DNA of 64,000 nucleotides from an uncultured Chitinophagaceae bacterium (GTDB taxonomy: Bacteria; Bacteroidota; Bacteroidia; Chitinophagales; Chitinophagaceae). This document shows positions 9,161 to 17,381 of the stretch, one piece after another. The notes beneath the pieces are model-generated. The model was not told where the DNA came from, searched no databases, and saw only the letters and a program-made list of their open reading frames with translations. The first letter of the stretch is position 1, and every line of letters begins with the position of its first letter. The stretch covers positions 1 through 64,000 of the forward strand of contig CAISDV010000090.1 of NCBI GenBank assembly GCA_903884185.1, read 5' to 3'. The position numbers and the translations under genes are program-made.

Positions 9161-9177
9161 TTGGCATGGTTTTTACA
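9161..9177 (+). promoter_or_regulatory. Sigma-54-like promoter element upstream of small lipoprotein gene
   Basis: The sequence TTGGCATGGTTTTTACA resembles the -24/-12 sigma-54 consensus (TTGGCACG-N4-TTGCA). It has the -24 GG, and ten bases later AC in place of the usual GC. It lies 27 bases before the ATG at 9205. It differs from the TAnnTTTG type promoters seen elsewhere in the window. Confidence 0.35.
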
Positions 9178-9204
9178 TAGGTAGCTGGTACCAATACATC
9201 AATT

Positions 9205-9375
9205 ATGAAAAACAAATTATCTAAACTGGCGGTTGCTGCGGCTTTGTTTGTGGCCTTTTCTCTCTCAAGTTGCGTTGTACGAACTGAGTATGAGCACAGG
9301 CCGGGTTATTATCGCCGTCACCACATAGAGCAACCGCCTGTGAGGGCAGAATTAAGGGTGCATGTGAATACGTAG
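9205..9375 (+). CDS. Small lipoprotein, 56 residues
   Basis: ATG to TAG gives a 56-residue protein beginning MKNKLSKLAV, with a hydrophobic core and a lipobox LSSC (C23). The mature part is about 33 residues, rich in Arg, His and Tyr (HRPGYYRRHH). It is followed after 26 bases by a good terminator hairpin and preceded by a sigma-54-like element, so it looks like a stand-alone transcription unit. Function is unknown. It would sit on the outer face of a membrane and is too short for an enzyme. The lipobox, terminator and promoter together make a real gene likely. Confidence 0.7.
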   Translation: MKNKLSKLAVAAALFVAFSLSSCVVRTEYEHRPGYYRRHHIEQPPVRAELRVHVNT

Positions 9376-9401
9376 CAAATACTCCAACTCTAATATAAAA
9401 C

Positions 9402-9441
9402 AAGCGGCATCCCTATTAGGCGGAATGCCGCTTTATTTTTT
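9402..9441 (+). terminator. Rho-independent terminator
   Basis: A perfect 9-bp stem, AAGCGGCAT (9402-9410) with ATGCCGCTT (9425-9433), a 14-base loop and then a T-rich tract. It ends the small lipoprotein transcript. Confidence 0.8.
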
Positions 9442-9528
9442 GAATGAGGTTAAAAAACTTGAGGTTACAAATTGTGACCGCAAGATGAAAAATGGGAATA
9501 AAACAAGAGTACTTGCAGCTAAATAAAG

Positions 9529-9846
9529 TCAATAATATCGTACTTGTACTTCACCTTTAGTTGCCCGATACCGTTTAAAACATAGTTGAATCTTGGGATT
9601 GTAACTCACATTTATTTGTGTAATAACACCTTTAAATCCGGGATAAATTTTTATTGACTGAATGGTTGCGGTATCATCAAGCGTGTTAGAAATAATCTCC
9701 ACATTAATGATATCTGTTGATTTATATTGTTTTTCATTAGAAGTAAGAATTGTTATGCACCTGTCTTCCCTCCCTAAGAAAGAAATAGTAGAAGTTGGCT
9801 GGCATGACGTTAATAATAATAAGCTAATCGAAAATACTTTTTTCAT
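9529..9846 (-). CDS. Small lipoprotein, 105 residues
   Basis: 105 residues starting MKKVFSISLLLLTSC, a typical short signal peptide with lipobox LTSC (C15). The mature part is about 90 residues, probably beta-rich, with no motif that I recognise. It starts 6 bases after the stop of the DUF6973-like lipoprotein gene upstream, so the two are probably co-transcribed. Composition is more AT-rich than the flanking metabolic genes. Function is unknown. Confidence 0.7.
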   Translation of the reverse strand: MKKVFSISLLLLTSCQPTSTISFLGREDRCITILTSNEKQYKSTDIINVEIISNTLDDTATIQSIKIYPGFKGVITQINVSYNPKIQLCFKRYRATKGEVQVRYY

Positions 9847-9852
9847 TTTCAG

Positions 9853-11244
9853 TTATTGATTAGTTGGAATTAGATGAGTTAAACCAGGAACAAAACCATT
9901 TCTGCAATTCTGGCAGTTAGGATTATACGCTGGTGATTGTATGTAATCTAAAGGGTTTAAATATTCCATTTTGCCATCAAGTATCATTTGAAATATAATA
10001 TTTGCTATTGTTGATAAATTCCTATTTGTTGCAGCAGCAGCGATACCAATGTTATTATTAAATATATCCATATCTTTTTCTTGGTACAGAAGCACTGGAT
10101 CTTCAGACTCGTGGGCCTCCCCATATTGTTTTGCAAGATCGGCATTTTGCGAAATTGTATTTAATGCACACCATAATGAATGACGAAAAGCATCGGCTTT
10201 TGTATTAAGATATGGATTTGGATTTTGTATTGTGGGATTATTAGGGAAACGATTATTGGTCTCCGAAATTGCAGTAGCGGCATTACTTTTAAATGAAAGG
10301 GCTGCAAAAGGATGATTTCTTACAAATCGTCTTTCAGCTACAGTTAAATTCTTCATCCCATAACCATCAATATCGAATGTGAAATTCTGTGCTACCCAAA
10401 TATCATCCTCCCACCATCTCCAAGGATATCCAATCTCTATGCCTGGATAAGAAAGATCAGAATACCAAGTATCTTCTAAAGAAACAGGATCTTGGTTTCC
10501 TGTCCCGCTTCCACCCGGATCAAAAGACCAGGATGGATTATTTGGATCCAGACCCATATCAGGCGGTACCAACCCAGTCAATAATGCCGCGCCAGTATCG
10601 CCAAATCCGTCGTCATTGGCTTGTTGAATTTCAGCCTCCTGGCCACTGCCTCCCAAAACCGTGCACATAGACCAGCCACCGTCATCGCCTCTGGCTGGTA
10701 CGGAGAATAAATAATGAGAAAGACAATAAAAAAATTGTGACAACCAACCTGTGCCCATTGATACACTTCCTGTATTACTACCATCAGTCCTTTTTGGCAT
10801 ACTTCGGGAGACTTTAATTTGCTTGCCATTTACAAAAGATATTCTATCATACCTGAAATTGTCAAGATCGATAGATTCATAACTGCCTGTGAATGGATAG
10901 GATATAATTCCGTTAGCGGCCACCTGCCTTAAAAACACTGCATGAAATGCCGAATCTTTATGGAAATAGATCATCCCTTCGCTTCCTGCCAAAGGAACAC
11001 GGATATAGAACTTGTTTTTGAAAAATGCTTTTTGTGCTTTTGCAAATAATAACTCAGGTGCACCAGTCAAGGTAGAATGATACCACTTCCCCCAGTCCTG
11101 CACTTCATTCATCGTAATATTTTCCTGAAGCGGTTCATCTGAAGGTTTTCCGGTTTTTTTGCAACCGGCCAGGTAAACAAATAAGCCACATAAGATCAGT
11201 AAAGCAAGAGAAATAACTTTCGTTGGAAAGAATCTTTTTTTCAT
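9853..11244 (-). CDS. Lipoprotein with a C-terminal DUF6973-like domain
   Basis: 463 residues starting at the ATG at 11244; an upstream in-frame GTG at 11265 is less likely because the signal peptide MKKRFFP followed by VYLAGC begins here. The lipobox cysteine is near 29. The middle is Gly/Asp/Pro-rich and looks like a linker. The C-terminal third has DAFRHSLWCAL, then EAHE, then DMDIFNNNIG, a His/Asn pattern like that of DUF6973 proteins. The precise biochemical role of that domain is not known to me. Its downstream partner is the 105-residue lipoprotein. Surface location is inferred from the lipobox. Confidence 0.75.
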   Translation of the reverse strand: MKKRFFPTKVISLALLILCGLFVYLAGCKKTGKPSDEPLQENITMNEVQDWGKWYHSTLTGAPELLFAKAQKAFFKNKFYIRVPLAGSEGMIYFHKDSAFHAVFLRQVAANGIISYPFTGSYESIDLDNFRYDRISFVNGKQIKVSRSMPKRTDGSNTGSVSMGTGWLSQFFYCLSHYLFSVPARGDDGGWSMCTVLGGSGQEAEIQQANDDGFGDTGAALLTGLVPPDMGLDPNNPSWSFDPGGSGTGNQDPVSLEDTWYSDLSYPGIEIGYPWRWWEDDIWVAQNFTFDIDGYGMKNLTVAERRFVRNHPFAALSFKSNAATAISETNNRFPNNPTIQNPNPYLNTKADAFRHSLWCALNTISQNADLAKQYGEAHESEDPVLLYQEKDMDIFNNNIGIAAAATNRNLSTIANIIFQMILDGKMEYLNPLDYIQSPAYNPNCQNCRNGFVPGLTHLIPTNQ

Positions 11245-11375
11245 AAGGTCTGCGTTTGAGTTCACGCGAACCTGCCGTCTATTTCTTTCATAAAAAAATA
11301 TATCCCGCCAAAGGGGAATTTTCGATAATGAAGGGGAATTTTGAATAATGAATGAAAATGCAAGAGAGTAAAAAC

Positions 11376-11756
11376 CTACTTTTTCTTGCCGGTAGCTTTT
11401 GCCTTTATGCTGTTTACCTCTTTGCGGAGGTTCTTTAATTCTTTTACGATAAAAGAGAGATCGCCTGCAGGTTCTTGTGAAATATTCGTGATGTTATAAT
11501 GTTGTATCAATTTTTTAGGGATGCCTTTTTTGATATCTTCTTTTTCTTTTGTTTCCAAATCTGATAACATTAACTCATCCAACGTAATTCCAAAAAAATT
11601 GGAAATTTCTATCAGCCCGGCAATGGATGGCTCGGAGAGATTGTTCTCATAATTGGACCAGGTGGTACGGGCAATACCCGTGTAATCGCCCATCTGCTCC
11701 TGTCTCAGGCCACCTTTCTTTCTCAGGAACCGTATGTTTTTGCTGAAATAATTCAC
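11376..11756 (-). CDS. XRE-family helix-turn-helix transcriptional regulator
   Basis: About 126 residues from a GTG start at 11756 (VNYFSKNIRFLR); an in-frame ATG at 11789 would add 11 residues that do not fit the family. Residues about 5-60 form a Cro/CI-type HTH domain (LRQEQMGDYTGIARTTWSNYE). The C-terminal half is Lys-rich with a likely coiled coil (IVKELKNLRKEVNSIK) that could mediate dimerisation. It is divergent from the small gene at 11886. A 5-bp-arm inverted repeat, TCCAT-N5-ATGGA, in the shared intergenic region is a candidate operator. Confidence 0.85.
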   Translation of the reverse strand: MNYFSKNIRFLRKKGGLRQEQMGDYTGIARTTWSNYENNLSEPSIAGLIEISNFFGITLDELMLSDLETKEKEDIKKGIPKKLIQHYNITNISQEPAGDLSFIVKELKNLRKEVNSIKAKATGKKK

Positions 11757-11791
11757 GGTACAAAAATATTTTAAATTAGTTATCCACAAAA

Positions 11792-11824
11792 TTTGGATTA
11801 TCCATGTTTTATGGAATACATTTG
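11792..11824 (+). promoter_or_regulatory. Bacteroidota-type promoter with embedded inverted repeat
   Basis: TTTG (11792-11795), 21 bases, then TACATTTG (11817-11824) fit the -33/-7 promoter pattern of Bacteroidota. The inverted repeat TCCAT (11801-11805) / ATGGA (11811-11815) lies between the two boxes, where a bound regulator would block polymerase. It would drive the gene at 11886. Confidence 0.55.
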
Positions 11825-11885
11825 TATCTCCTCAATGGCAATATACCCCTTTCAATGATTATCTGAAACAAAGAAAATTATTGCC

Positions 11886-12224
11886 ATGCAACTCTATAGC
11901 CAACACAGTGAATTCTTCGATCAGCCGATCCGTTTAACCGAAGAAGAGAAAAAAGATCCGCTGCAAGTCATTAATTTTTTCTTTGGCGCACACCATCTTC
12001 ACGAAATAAGACAGATACTCTGGAATCTTTTTGAAACAAGCATCACCACAGATAATCACATGTATGATGAATCGCGCGAGCGCGATAAACTACTTTGCTT
12101 TTACCAGCAATTGGAAACCATGCTGGAAGCCGCGTATGTTGTTGATCAAATGACAAAGCCAAAAGAGAACATAAAAAGGAAAAAGAAGAAAAAAAACAAG
12201 ATGCCCCGGGCGGAGTTGCAGTAA
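11886..12224 (+). CDS. Conserved hypothetical protein, 112 residues
   Basis: 112 residues, soluble, with an acidic and aromatic N-terminal part (HSEFFDQPIRLTEEEK) and a strongly basic C-terminal tail (KRKKKKKNK) that may bind nucleic acid. It is divergently paired with the XRE regulator and preceded by a promoter with an operator-like repeat, so it may be the regulator's target. No domain is recognised. It resembles short conserved proteins seen in Chitinophagaceae, but I cannot assign a function. Confidence 0.7.
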   Translation: MQLYSQHSEFFDQPIRLTEEEKKDPLQVINFFFGAHHLHEIRQILWNLFETSITTDNHMYDESRERDKLLCFYQQLETMLEAAYVVDQMTKPKENIKRKKKKKNKMPRAELQ

Positions 12225-12273
12225 TAGAAAACTATATGTTATCTTGAGTGCTAACGATCGTGATATAAAACTC

Positions 12274-13653
12274 ATGGGCACTCCTGATCTACAGCACCTG
12301 GCCAATATGCGCATCCATTTTGAAAGTGGTATCACCCGACCGTATGCTTTTCGCAAGCAACAATTGCTTTCTTTAAAAAAAACCATACTTCAGCACGAGA
12401 AAGGTATTTATGATGCCCTGTACTCGGACCTTAAAAAAAATCCCGAAGAATCGTATGCAACAGAAATAGGGATGGTTCTGGGCGAATTAAATGCTGCATT
12501 AAAAAACTTGCGCGATTGGATGCAGCCACAAAGAGTGGGTACCGATCTTGTCAACTTTCCATCTTCCAGCACCATTTACAGAGATCCATTGGGCGTAGTG
12601 CTGATCATCAGTCCATGGAATTACCCGCTTCAATTATTACTCAATCCATTGGTGAGCGCTATTGCAGGGGGGAACTGTGCTATCGTCAAACCAAGCGAAT
12701 TTGCTCCAGCCACAGCAGCGATCATTGAAAGAATTTGTAATGAGATTTTCCCGCGCGAATATGTGTATGTGGTACAGGGCGATGGCGCTGAAATAGTACC
12801 TGCTATCATGAAGTCATTCCGGGTGGATCATTTATTTTATACAGGCAGTATTCCTGTTGGCAAAGCGATCTACCAAATGGCTGCCGAAAATTTAATACCT
12901 GTAACACTGGAACTGGGTGGCAAAAGTCCATGTATTGTTGAACCGGATGCAGATCTTGGTGTAGCTGCACGAAGAATTGTATTGGGAAAATTTGTGAATG
13001 CCGGGCAAACATGCATTGCTCCCGATTACTTACTCGTTCACCAATCAGTAAAAGATGCATTGGTTGAAAAAATGAAAGAATCGATCGAAAAATTTTATTC
13101 TGCCGATGCTTCAAATAGTTATGAATATGGAAAGATCATCAATGAAAAAAGATTCGATAAATTATTGAGTTACCTGGGCGAGGGAAATATTGTAGAAGGC
13201 GGCCAGCACGATCGCACAAAACTATTCATCGCACCCACCATCGTTGAGAATGTTTCAATTGATAGTTCACTGATGAAAGAAGAAATATTCGGACCCATAT
13301 TTCCTGTCATTACTTATCAAACTACAGAAGAAGCGATGCAGGTGGTGAAGCAAAACCCCAACCCGCTTGCCTTTTATCTGTTCACAAAAAATAAAAAGAC
13401 ACAAAAGCAATGGCTGGATTCAGTTGCATTTGGCGGCGGCTGTATCAACAACACCGACTGGCATTTCAGCAACCCGCAACTCCCATTTGGGGGAGTGGGA
13501 AGCAGCGGCATGGGCGCTTATCATGGCAAAGCAGGCTTTGATACTTTCACCCGGCCAAAATCGGTTTTAAAAACTCCGAACTGGTTTGATCTTTATATCA
13601 AATACCCGCCGTTCAAAGGCCGACTGAAATTATTCAAATGGCTGATAAGATAA
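12274..13653 (+). CDS. Aldehyde dehydrogenase family protein (ALDH3-like)
   Basis: About 459 residues from the ATG at 12274; a TTG at 12244 would add ten residues. It oxidises aldehydes to acids with NAD(P)+. N116 (SPWNYP), E214 (ELGGKSP) and nucleophile C247 (NAGQTCIAPD) form the catalytic set. The C-terminal motif PFGGVGSSGMGAYHGKAGF is typical of the class 3 / fatty aldehyde branch. No membrane anchor is present, so it should be cytoplasmic. The next gene starts 49 bases downstream on the same strand. Substrate is unknown, with lipid-derived aldehydes being plausible. Confidence 0.9.
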   Translation: MGTPDLQHLANMRIHFESGITRPYAFRKQQLLSLKKTILQHEKGIYDALYSDLKKNPEESYATEIGMVLGELNAALKNLRDWMQPQRVGTDLVNFPSSSTIYRDPLGVVLIISPWNYPLQLLLNPLVSAIAGGNCAIVKPSEFAPATAAIIERICNEIFPREYVYVVQGDGAEIVPAIMKSFRVDHLFYTGSIPVGKAIYQMAAENLIPVTLELGGKSPCIVEPDADLGVAARRIVLGKFVNAGQTCIAPDYLLVHQSVKDALVEKMKESIEKFYSADASNSYEYGKIINEKRFDKLLSYLGEGNIVEGGQHDRTKLFIAPTIVENVSIDSSLMKEEIFGPIFPVITYQTTEEAMQVVKQNPNPLAFYLFTKNKKTQKQWLDSVAFGGGCINNTDWHFSNPQLPFGGVGSSGMGAYHGKAGFDTFTRPKSVLKTPNWFDLYIKYPPFKGRLKLFKWLIR

Positions 13654-13702
13654 AAAGCGTATCTAAAGTGGGTAAAATATTGGTGAAGGAAATTATTATA
13701 AC

Positions 13703-14386
13703 ATGACGAGGAACCGCATCATAAAAAGAACAGGGATCATCCTGATTGTTTGTTTACTTGCGGTATTATTGATCAAAAGAAAGGACATGACATTCAGGCA
13801 ATCATTTATGAAAGTGTTGTACCCACTCATTATGCTGAAAGGAAAAATATTTCCTTCAGGCAATCTCAGCCTGCACAATCAAAATAAAAAACAAGCGCCT
13901 GTTTCTTTTTATTCGTTGAAGGCAACTACCAATACCGGAACAGAGATCAGCTTTGATCAATTCAAAGGGAAAAAAATACTGATCGCCAATACGGCAAGTG
14001 ATTGCGGTTATGCCGGACAGTTTGGTGAGCTGGAAGAACTCTCAAAGAAATATGCCAACAGCCTGGTGGTGATCGGCTTTCCTGCAAATGATTTTAAAGA
14101 GCAGGAAAAAAAGAATGACGAAGAGATCGCACAATTTTGCAAACTGAATTATGGTGTTACTTTTTTGATGATAAAGAAGGGACATGTGATAAAGAACCAG
14201 GAACAAAACGAAGTCTTTCAATGGCTGAGCAACAGTAATAAAAATGGCTGGTGCAACCAGCAACCTGTCTGGAATTTCAGCAAGTATATTATTGATGAAC
14301 ATGGTACCCTAATGGATTTTTTTTCAAATACCATTTCACCGTTGAATAAAAATGTGATCGCTTCCATAGAAACTCCGAATCCATGA
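13703..14386 (+). CDS. Membrane-anchored glutathione peroxidase-like protein
   Basis: 227 residues with an N-terminal hydrophobic anchor (about 10-25) followed by a thioredoxin-fold peroxidase domain. C101 in NTASDCGYAGQF is the expected peroxidatic cysteine and W190/N191 (WNFSKYIID) matches the family. The segment usually reading FPCNQF is FPANDF here, so the common second cysteine and the catalytic glutamine are replaced, which casts doubt on normal glutathione or thioredoxin peroxidase chemistry. The stop overlaps the next start by four bases (ATGA), so translation is coupled to the methyltransferase-like gene. Confidence 0.82.
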   Translation: MTRNRIIKRTGIILIVCLLAVLLIKRKDMTFRQSFMKVLYPLIMLKGKIFPSGNLSLHNQNKKQAPVSFYSLKATTNTGTEISFDQFKGKKILIANTASDCGYAGQFGELEELSKKYANSLVVIGFPANDFKEQEKKNDEEIAQFCKLNYGVTFLMIKKGHVIKNQEQNEVFQWLSNSNKNGWCNQQPVWNFSKYIIDEHGTLMDFFSNTISPLNKNVIASIETPNP

Positions 14387-15072
14387 GCAGGTATAAACGG
14401 TTTTGTATAGTTATTTGCCTCTTCATGCTGCTGAATTCAGGATGGTCACAAAAGCTTGTCAATTTTAAAGGCCATTGCGGATATTACTATCAATCAATGG
14501 AACATTTGCAATCGAAGATCGGTTCCCAGCTTGCTTTATATGATTTTCATCCCGGCCAAACCGTTGGAAGTATTGGCGCACAATGCGCCTACTGGGAAGC
14601 CGCATTTGCCGCTAGTACAGATAATGTGACCTTTTATTTAGAGGATATTGATACTTCCGGGCTTAACCAAAAGCAGGTAGATTTTGCATGGGATTATTAT
14701 TCGAAGTTGCGCGGCAAGCCACTGAGCTGCGATTATAAGATCGTGATAGGAGATGAAACAAGTACACATTTACCCGAATTGCTTTTCGACAAGATGATCA
14801 TCATCAACAGCTTTCATGAATTTACAGAACAGGCACAAATGCTGGATGACCTGCATCATAAGATAAAAGCAGGTGGTATCTTATATATTGTGGAACAACT
14901 GGCGCAGAAATCCGGAGAGATACATGCTGTGTGTAAGAAAAGAATTTATACAGATGATGAAATGATCTCGGTTGTAGAAAAGAACGGTTACAAATACGCA
15001 GATGGATTGGTCACTGAAATTTATAAAGGGAAACCGAAGGTTAAAATATTTGCTTTCAAAAAAACAGGTTGA
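14383..15072 (+). CDS. Secreted class I methyltransferase-like protein
   Basis: 229 residues with a clear N-terminal signal peptide (FCIVICLFMLLNSGWSQ). The rest resembles a Rossmann-type methyltransferase: a degenerate glycine loop (VGSIGAQCAYWEAAFA), an acidic strand end (YLEDID), and a later FDKMIIINSFHEF strand and helix. A methyltransferase fold outside the cytoplasm is unusual because SAM is cytoplasmic. It overlaps the peroxidase-like gene by four bases. It may act on another ligand or be catalytically inactive. Fold assignment is moderate and function is unknown. Confidence 0.65.
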   Translation: MSRYKRFCIVICLFMLLNSGWSQKLVNFKGHCGYYYQSMEHLQSKIGSQLALYDFHPGQTVGSIGAQCAYWEAAFAASTDNVTFYLEDIDTSGLNQKQVDFAWDYYSKLRGKPLSCDYKIVIGDETSTHLPELLFDKMIIINSFHEFTEQAQMLDDLHHKIKAGGILYIVEQLAQKSGEIHAVCKKRIYTDDEMISVVEKNGYKYADGLVTEIYKGKPKVKIFAFKKTG

Positions 15073-16110
15073 TCATACTGGGCATTTCTCGTGATAGTTG
15101 ATCAATTCAATCGGTGTGCGTTCTATTTCTACGCCTTCGTAATGTTGCTGCAGTTCATCTAAAATAGATTCCACTTCTTCCATTTCTTTTACCGTCACCA
15201 AACGATTCCTGTATTCTTTTATGCCAGGCAATCCTTTCAGGTAATTGGCATAATGCCTGCGCATTTCATTGATGCCAACGATTGGGCCCTTCCAGTCGAT
15301 AGATTTTCTTAAATGTTTTTTGCAGACAAGCACCCTTTCTTCCAATGTAGGCGGTGCAAGCATTTCACCGGTATTGATATAATGCCTGATCTCGTTAAAT
15401 ATCCACGGATAACCGATCGCAGCACGGCCTATCATGATGCCATCCACTCCATACCTGTTTTTATATTCCAGCGCTTTTTGTGGTGAATCAATATCACCAT
15501 TACCAAAAATGGGAATATAAATGCGGGGGTTATTTTTTATTTTTCCAATCAGGGTCCAATCTGCTTCGCCCTTATACATCTGGCTTCTTGTTCGCCCGTG
15601 AATAGCGAGCGCTTTAATCCCTACATCCTGCAAACGCTCTGCCACTTCTTCAATATTTTTTGTAGCATCATCCCAACCTAATCTTGTTTTAACGGTAACA
15701 GGAAGTGAAGTAGATTTTACAACGGCATCTGTAAGCCGTACCATCAAATCAATATCTTTTAATACACCTGCACCTGCTCCGCGACACGCTACTTTTTTTA
15801 CGGGGCAACCAAAATTAATATCAAGCAGATCGGGGTTCGTGGCGTCAACGATCTTTGCAGCCATGGAAAGGCTGTCCTCATCACCCCCAAATATTTGAAT
15901 ACCTACAGGCTTTTCATAATCAAAAATATCCAGCTTGCGGCGGCTTTTGATGGCATCACGGATCAAGCCCTCGCTCGAAATAAATTCGGTGTACATAAGG
16001 TCGGCCCCATTGTCCTTGCACACCGCACGAAAAGGCGGATCGCTCACGTCCTCCATAGGTGCCAGGAGCAGCGGAAAATCAGGAAGTTGTATGTTGCCTA
16101 TTTTTACCAT
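15073..16110 (-). CDS. dusB: tRNA-dihydrouridine synthase DusB
   Basis: 345 residues, an FMN-dependent enzyme that reduces uridines in the D-loop of tRNA. Motifs are LLAPMEDVSDPPFR at 14-28, INFGCPVKKVACRGAGAG at about 98-115 with the catalytic C109, VTVKTRLGWD, and a C-terminal helical tRNA-binding domain (EMRRHYANYLKGL). Length is normal for the family. It is convergent with the methyltransferase-like gene, their stop codons being directly adjacent, and is divergent from the CPBP protease gene. Confidence 0.93.
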   Translation of the reverse strand: MVKIGNIQLPDFPLLLAPMEDVSDPPFRAVCKDNGADLMYTEFISSEGLIRDAIKSRRKLDIFDYEKPVGIQIFGGDEDSLSMAAKIVDATNPDLLDINFGCPVKKVACRGAGAGVLKDIDLMVRLTDAVVKSTSLPVTVKTRLGWDDATKNIEEVAERLQDVGIKALAIHGRTRSQMYKGEADWTLIGKIKNNPRIYIPIFGNGDIDSPQKALEYKNRYGVDGIMIGRAAIGYPWIFNEIRHYINTGEMLAPPTLEERVLVCKKHLRKSIDWKGPIVGINEMRRHYANYLKGLPGIKEYRNRLVTVKEMEEVESILDELQQHYEGVEIERTPIELINYHEKCPV

Positions 16111-16182
16111 TTATCAAAACAATTGCCTTTCTTTATTGGAAAGAGTTGCAAATTTACAACCTTTATCGTCAACAGGTAATTT

Positions 16183-17157
16183 ATGCAGGAAGAACAACCT
16201 ACTCAAGGAGATTTTGAATACACGTTTTCTAACAGGCCAAAAGAGAGGCCGAAGATCAATTCATTAGGACAGTTTGGTATTTTAATTGGATTTACAGGTG
16301 TTGGAATACTGATAGGAAGCCTGGCAGGTATTGTTGTCTGGAAACTCATGACGGGAGCAAGCCTTCTTAATATCGAGAAAGAATTACTTAATCCCGCATA
16401 TGCAAATGCAGCAAAAATGATGCAGCTGGTGATCACTTTTTTCTGTTTCTTTTTGCCCGCCTATTTTTTTACATTGATCATTAACCGTAAGCCATTACAT
16501 TACCTGGGGTTCCGGATGCAGATGAGCAGCAGGCAATTTTTTTATTTGATACTGATCGCGTTTTTCGGGTTGGCAGTGAGTGATGCATTAGCTGAGCTAA
16601 ATCAACTAATACCTGTTACAAAAGCCATGGCAGTAAAATTCAAAGCCATGGAAGATGATTATAACAAAGAGATCATGGCCATGGCTTCTATGAAAAGCTG
16701 GGGCGATTATATATTTTCATTGATAGTGATCGCACTGGCACCGGCCATTTTCGAGGAAACTTTATTCCGTGGTGCATTGCAGCAATTGTTTATCAAATGG
16801 TTCCGCAATCCATGGGTAGGGATCATTGTTACCAGTATTTTATTTAGCGCAGTACATTGGAGCTATTATGGTTTTCTGCCAAGAGCTGTATTAGGATTGG
16901 TATTGGGGTTGATATTTTATTATGGTAAAAATATATGGCTGAATATTTTTGTTCATTTTCTGAATAATGCCATTGCGGTAAGCGCATTATTTTTTGTAAG
17001 CAAGAATGGCAATATTCCTAAAGAAGCAATTGATGGGCCGGCATTCCCTTTCTGGATGGGCATTATAGCAGCAGTGTTATTGATAGGGGTGCTCGTTGGA
17101 TTTAAAAGAGAATGCGACAGGATGAATTTTGCAGTAATTGATCATCCGCGCGAATAA
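16183..17157 (+). CDS. CPBP-family intramembrane glutamic protease
   Basis: 324 residues with about eight hydrophobic segments. It has the CPBP (Abi) motifs EETLFRGALQQ in the central region and the later H-bearing helices SAVHWSYYGF and NIFVHFLNNA, which hold the catalytic residues of the Rce1-like fold. It should cleave or bind membrane proteins in the inner membrane. It is the first gene of a tight plus-strand run (CPBP, DUF2007, CdsA, Psd) and is probably co-transcribed with phospholipid synthesis genes. The natural substrate is unknown. Confidence 0.88.
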   Translation: MQEEQPTQGDFEYTFSNRPKERPKINSLGQFGILIGFTGVGILIGSLAGIVVWKLMTGASLLNIEKELLNPAYANAAKMMQLVITFFCFFLPAYFFTLIINRKPLHYLGFRMQMSSRQFFYLILIAFFGLAVSDALAELNQLIPVTKAMAVKFKAMEDDYNKEIMAMASMKSWGDYIFSLIVIALAPAIFEETLFRGALQQLFIKWFRNPWVGIIVTSILFSAVHWSYYGFLPRAVLGLVLGLIFYYGKNIWLNIFVHFLNNAIAVSALFFVSKNGNIPKEAIDGPAFPFWMGIIAAVLLIGVLVGFKRECDRMNFAVIDHPRE

Positions 17158-17166
17158 CTTTGCTTC

Positions 17167-17373
17167 ATGGAAAACTGGAATTTATTATTTGCCACAACCA
17201 ATCGTACAGAAGCAAGTATTGTGCAGGGCATGTTAGAGGAAAACCAGGTTCCTGTGCAGGTATTAAATAAAACAAGCAGCAGCTACCTGAATTTTGGTGA
17301 AATAGAAATATATGTGCCGGCGCATTTTAAAGAAATTGCCAGGGATCTTATAAATAAATCATTGCTGAATTAG
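17167..17373 (+). CDS. DUF2007-family small protein
   Basis: 68 residues starting MENWNLLFATTNRTEASIVQ. It matches DUF2007, a small fold related to PII-type proteins and often called a putative signal-transducing protein. The key pattern is the N-terminal strand, the helix EASIVQGMLEENQV, and the end strand IEIYVPAHFKEIA. It starts 9 bases after the CPBP gene and ends 8 bases before cdsA, so it is translated in the same operon. It has no cysteines or membrane segment. The role is unknown, though the position suggests a link to the membrane enzymes either side. Confidence 0.85.
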   Translation: MENWNLLFATTNRTEASIVQGMLEENQVPVQVLNKTSSSYLNFGEIEIYVPAHFKEIARDLINKSLLN

Positions 17374-17381
17374 TTTGCAAT

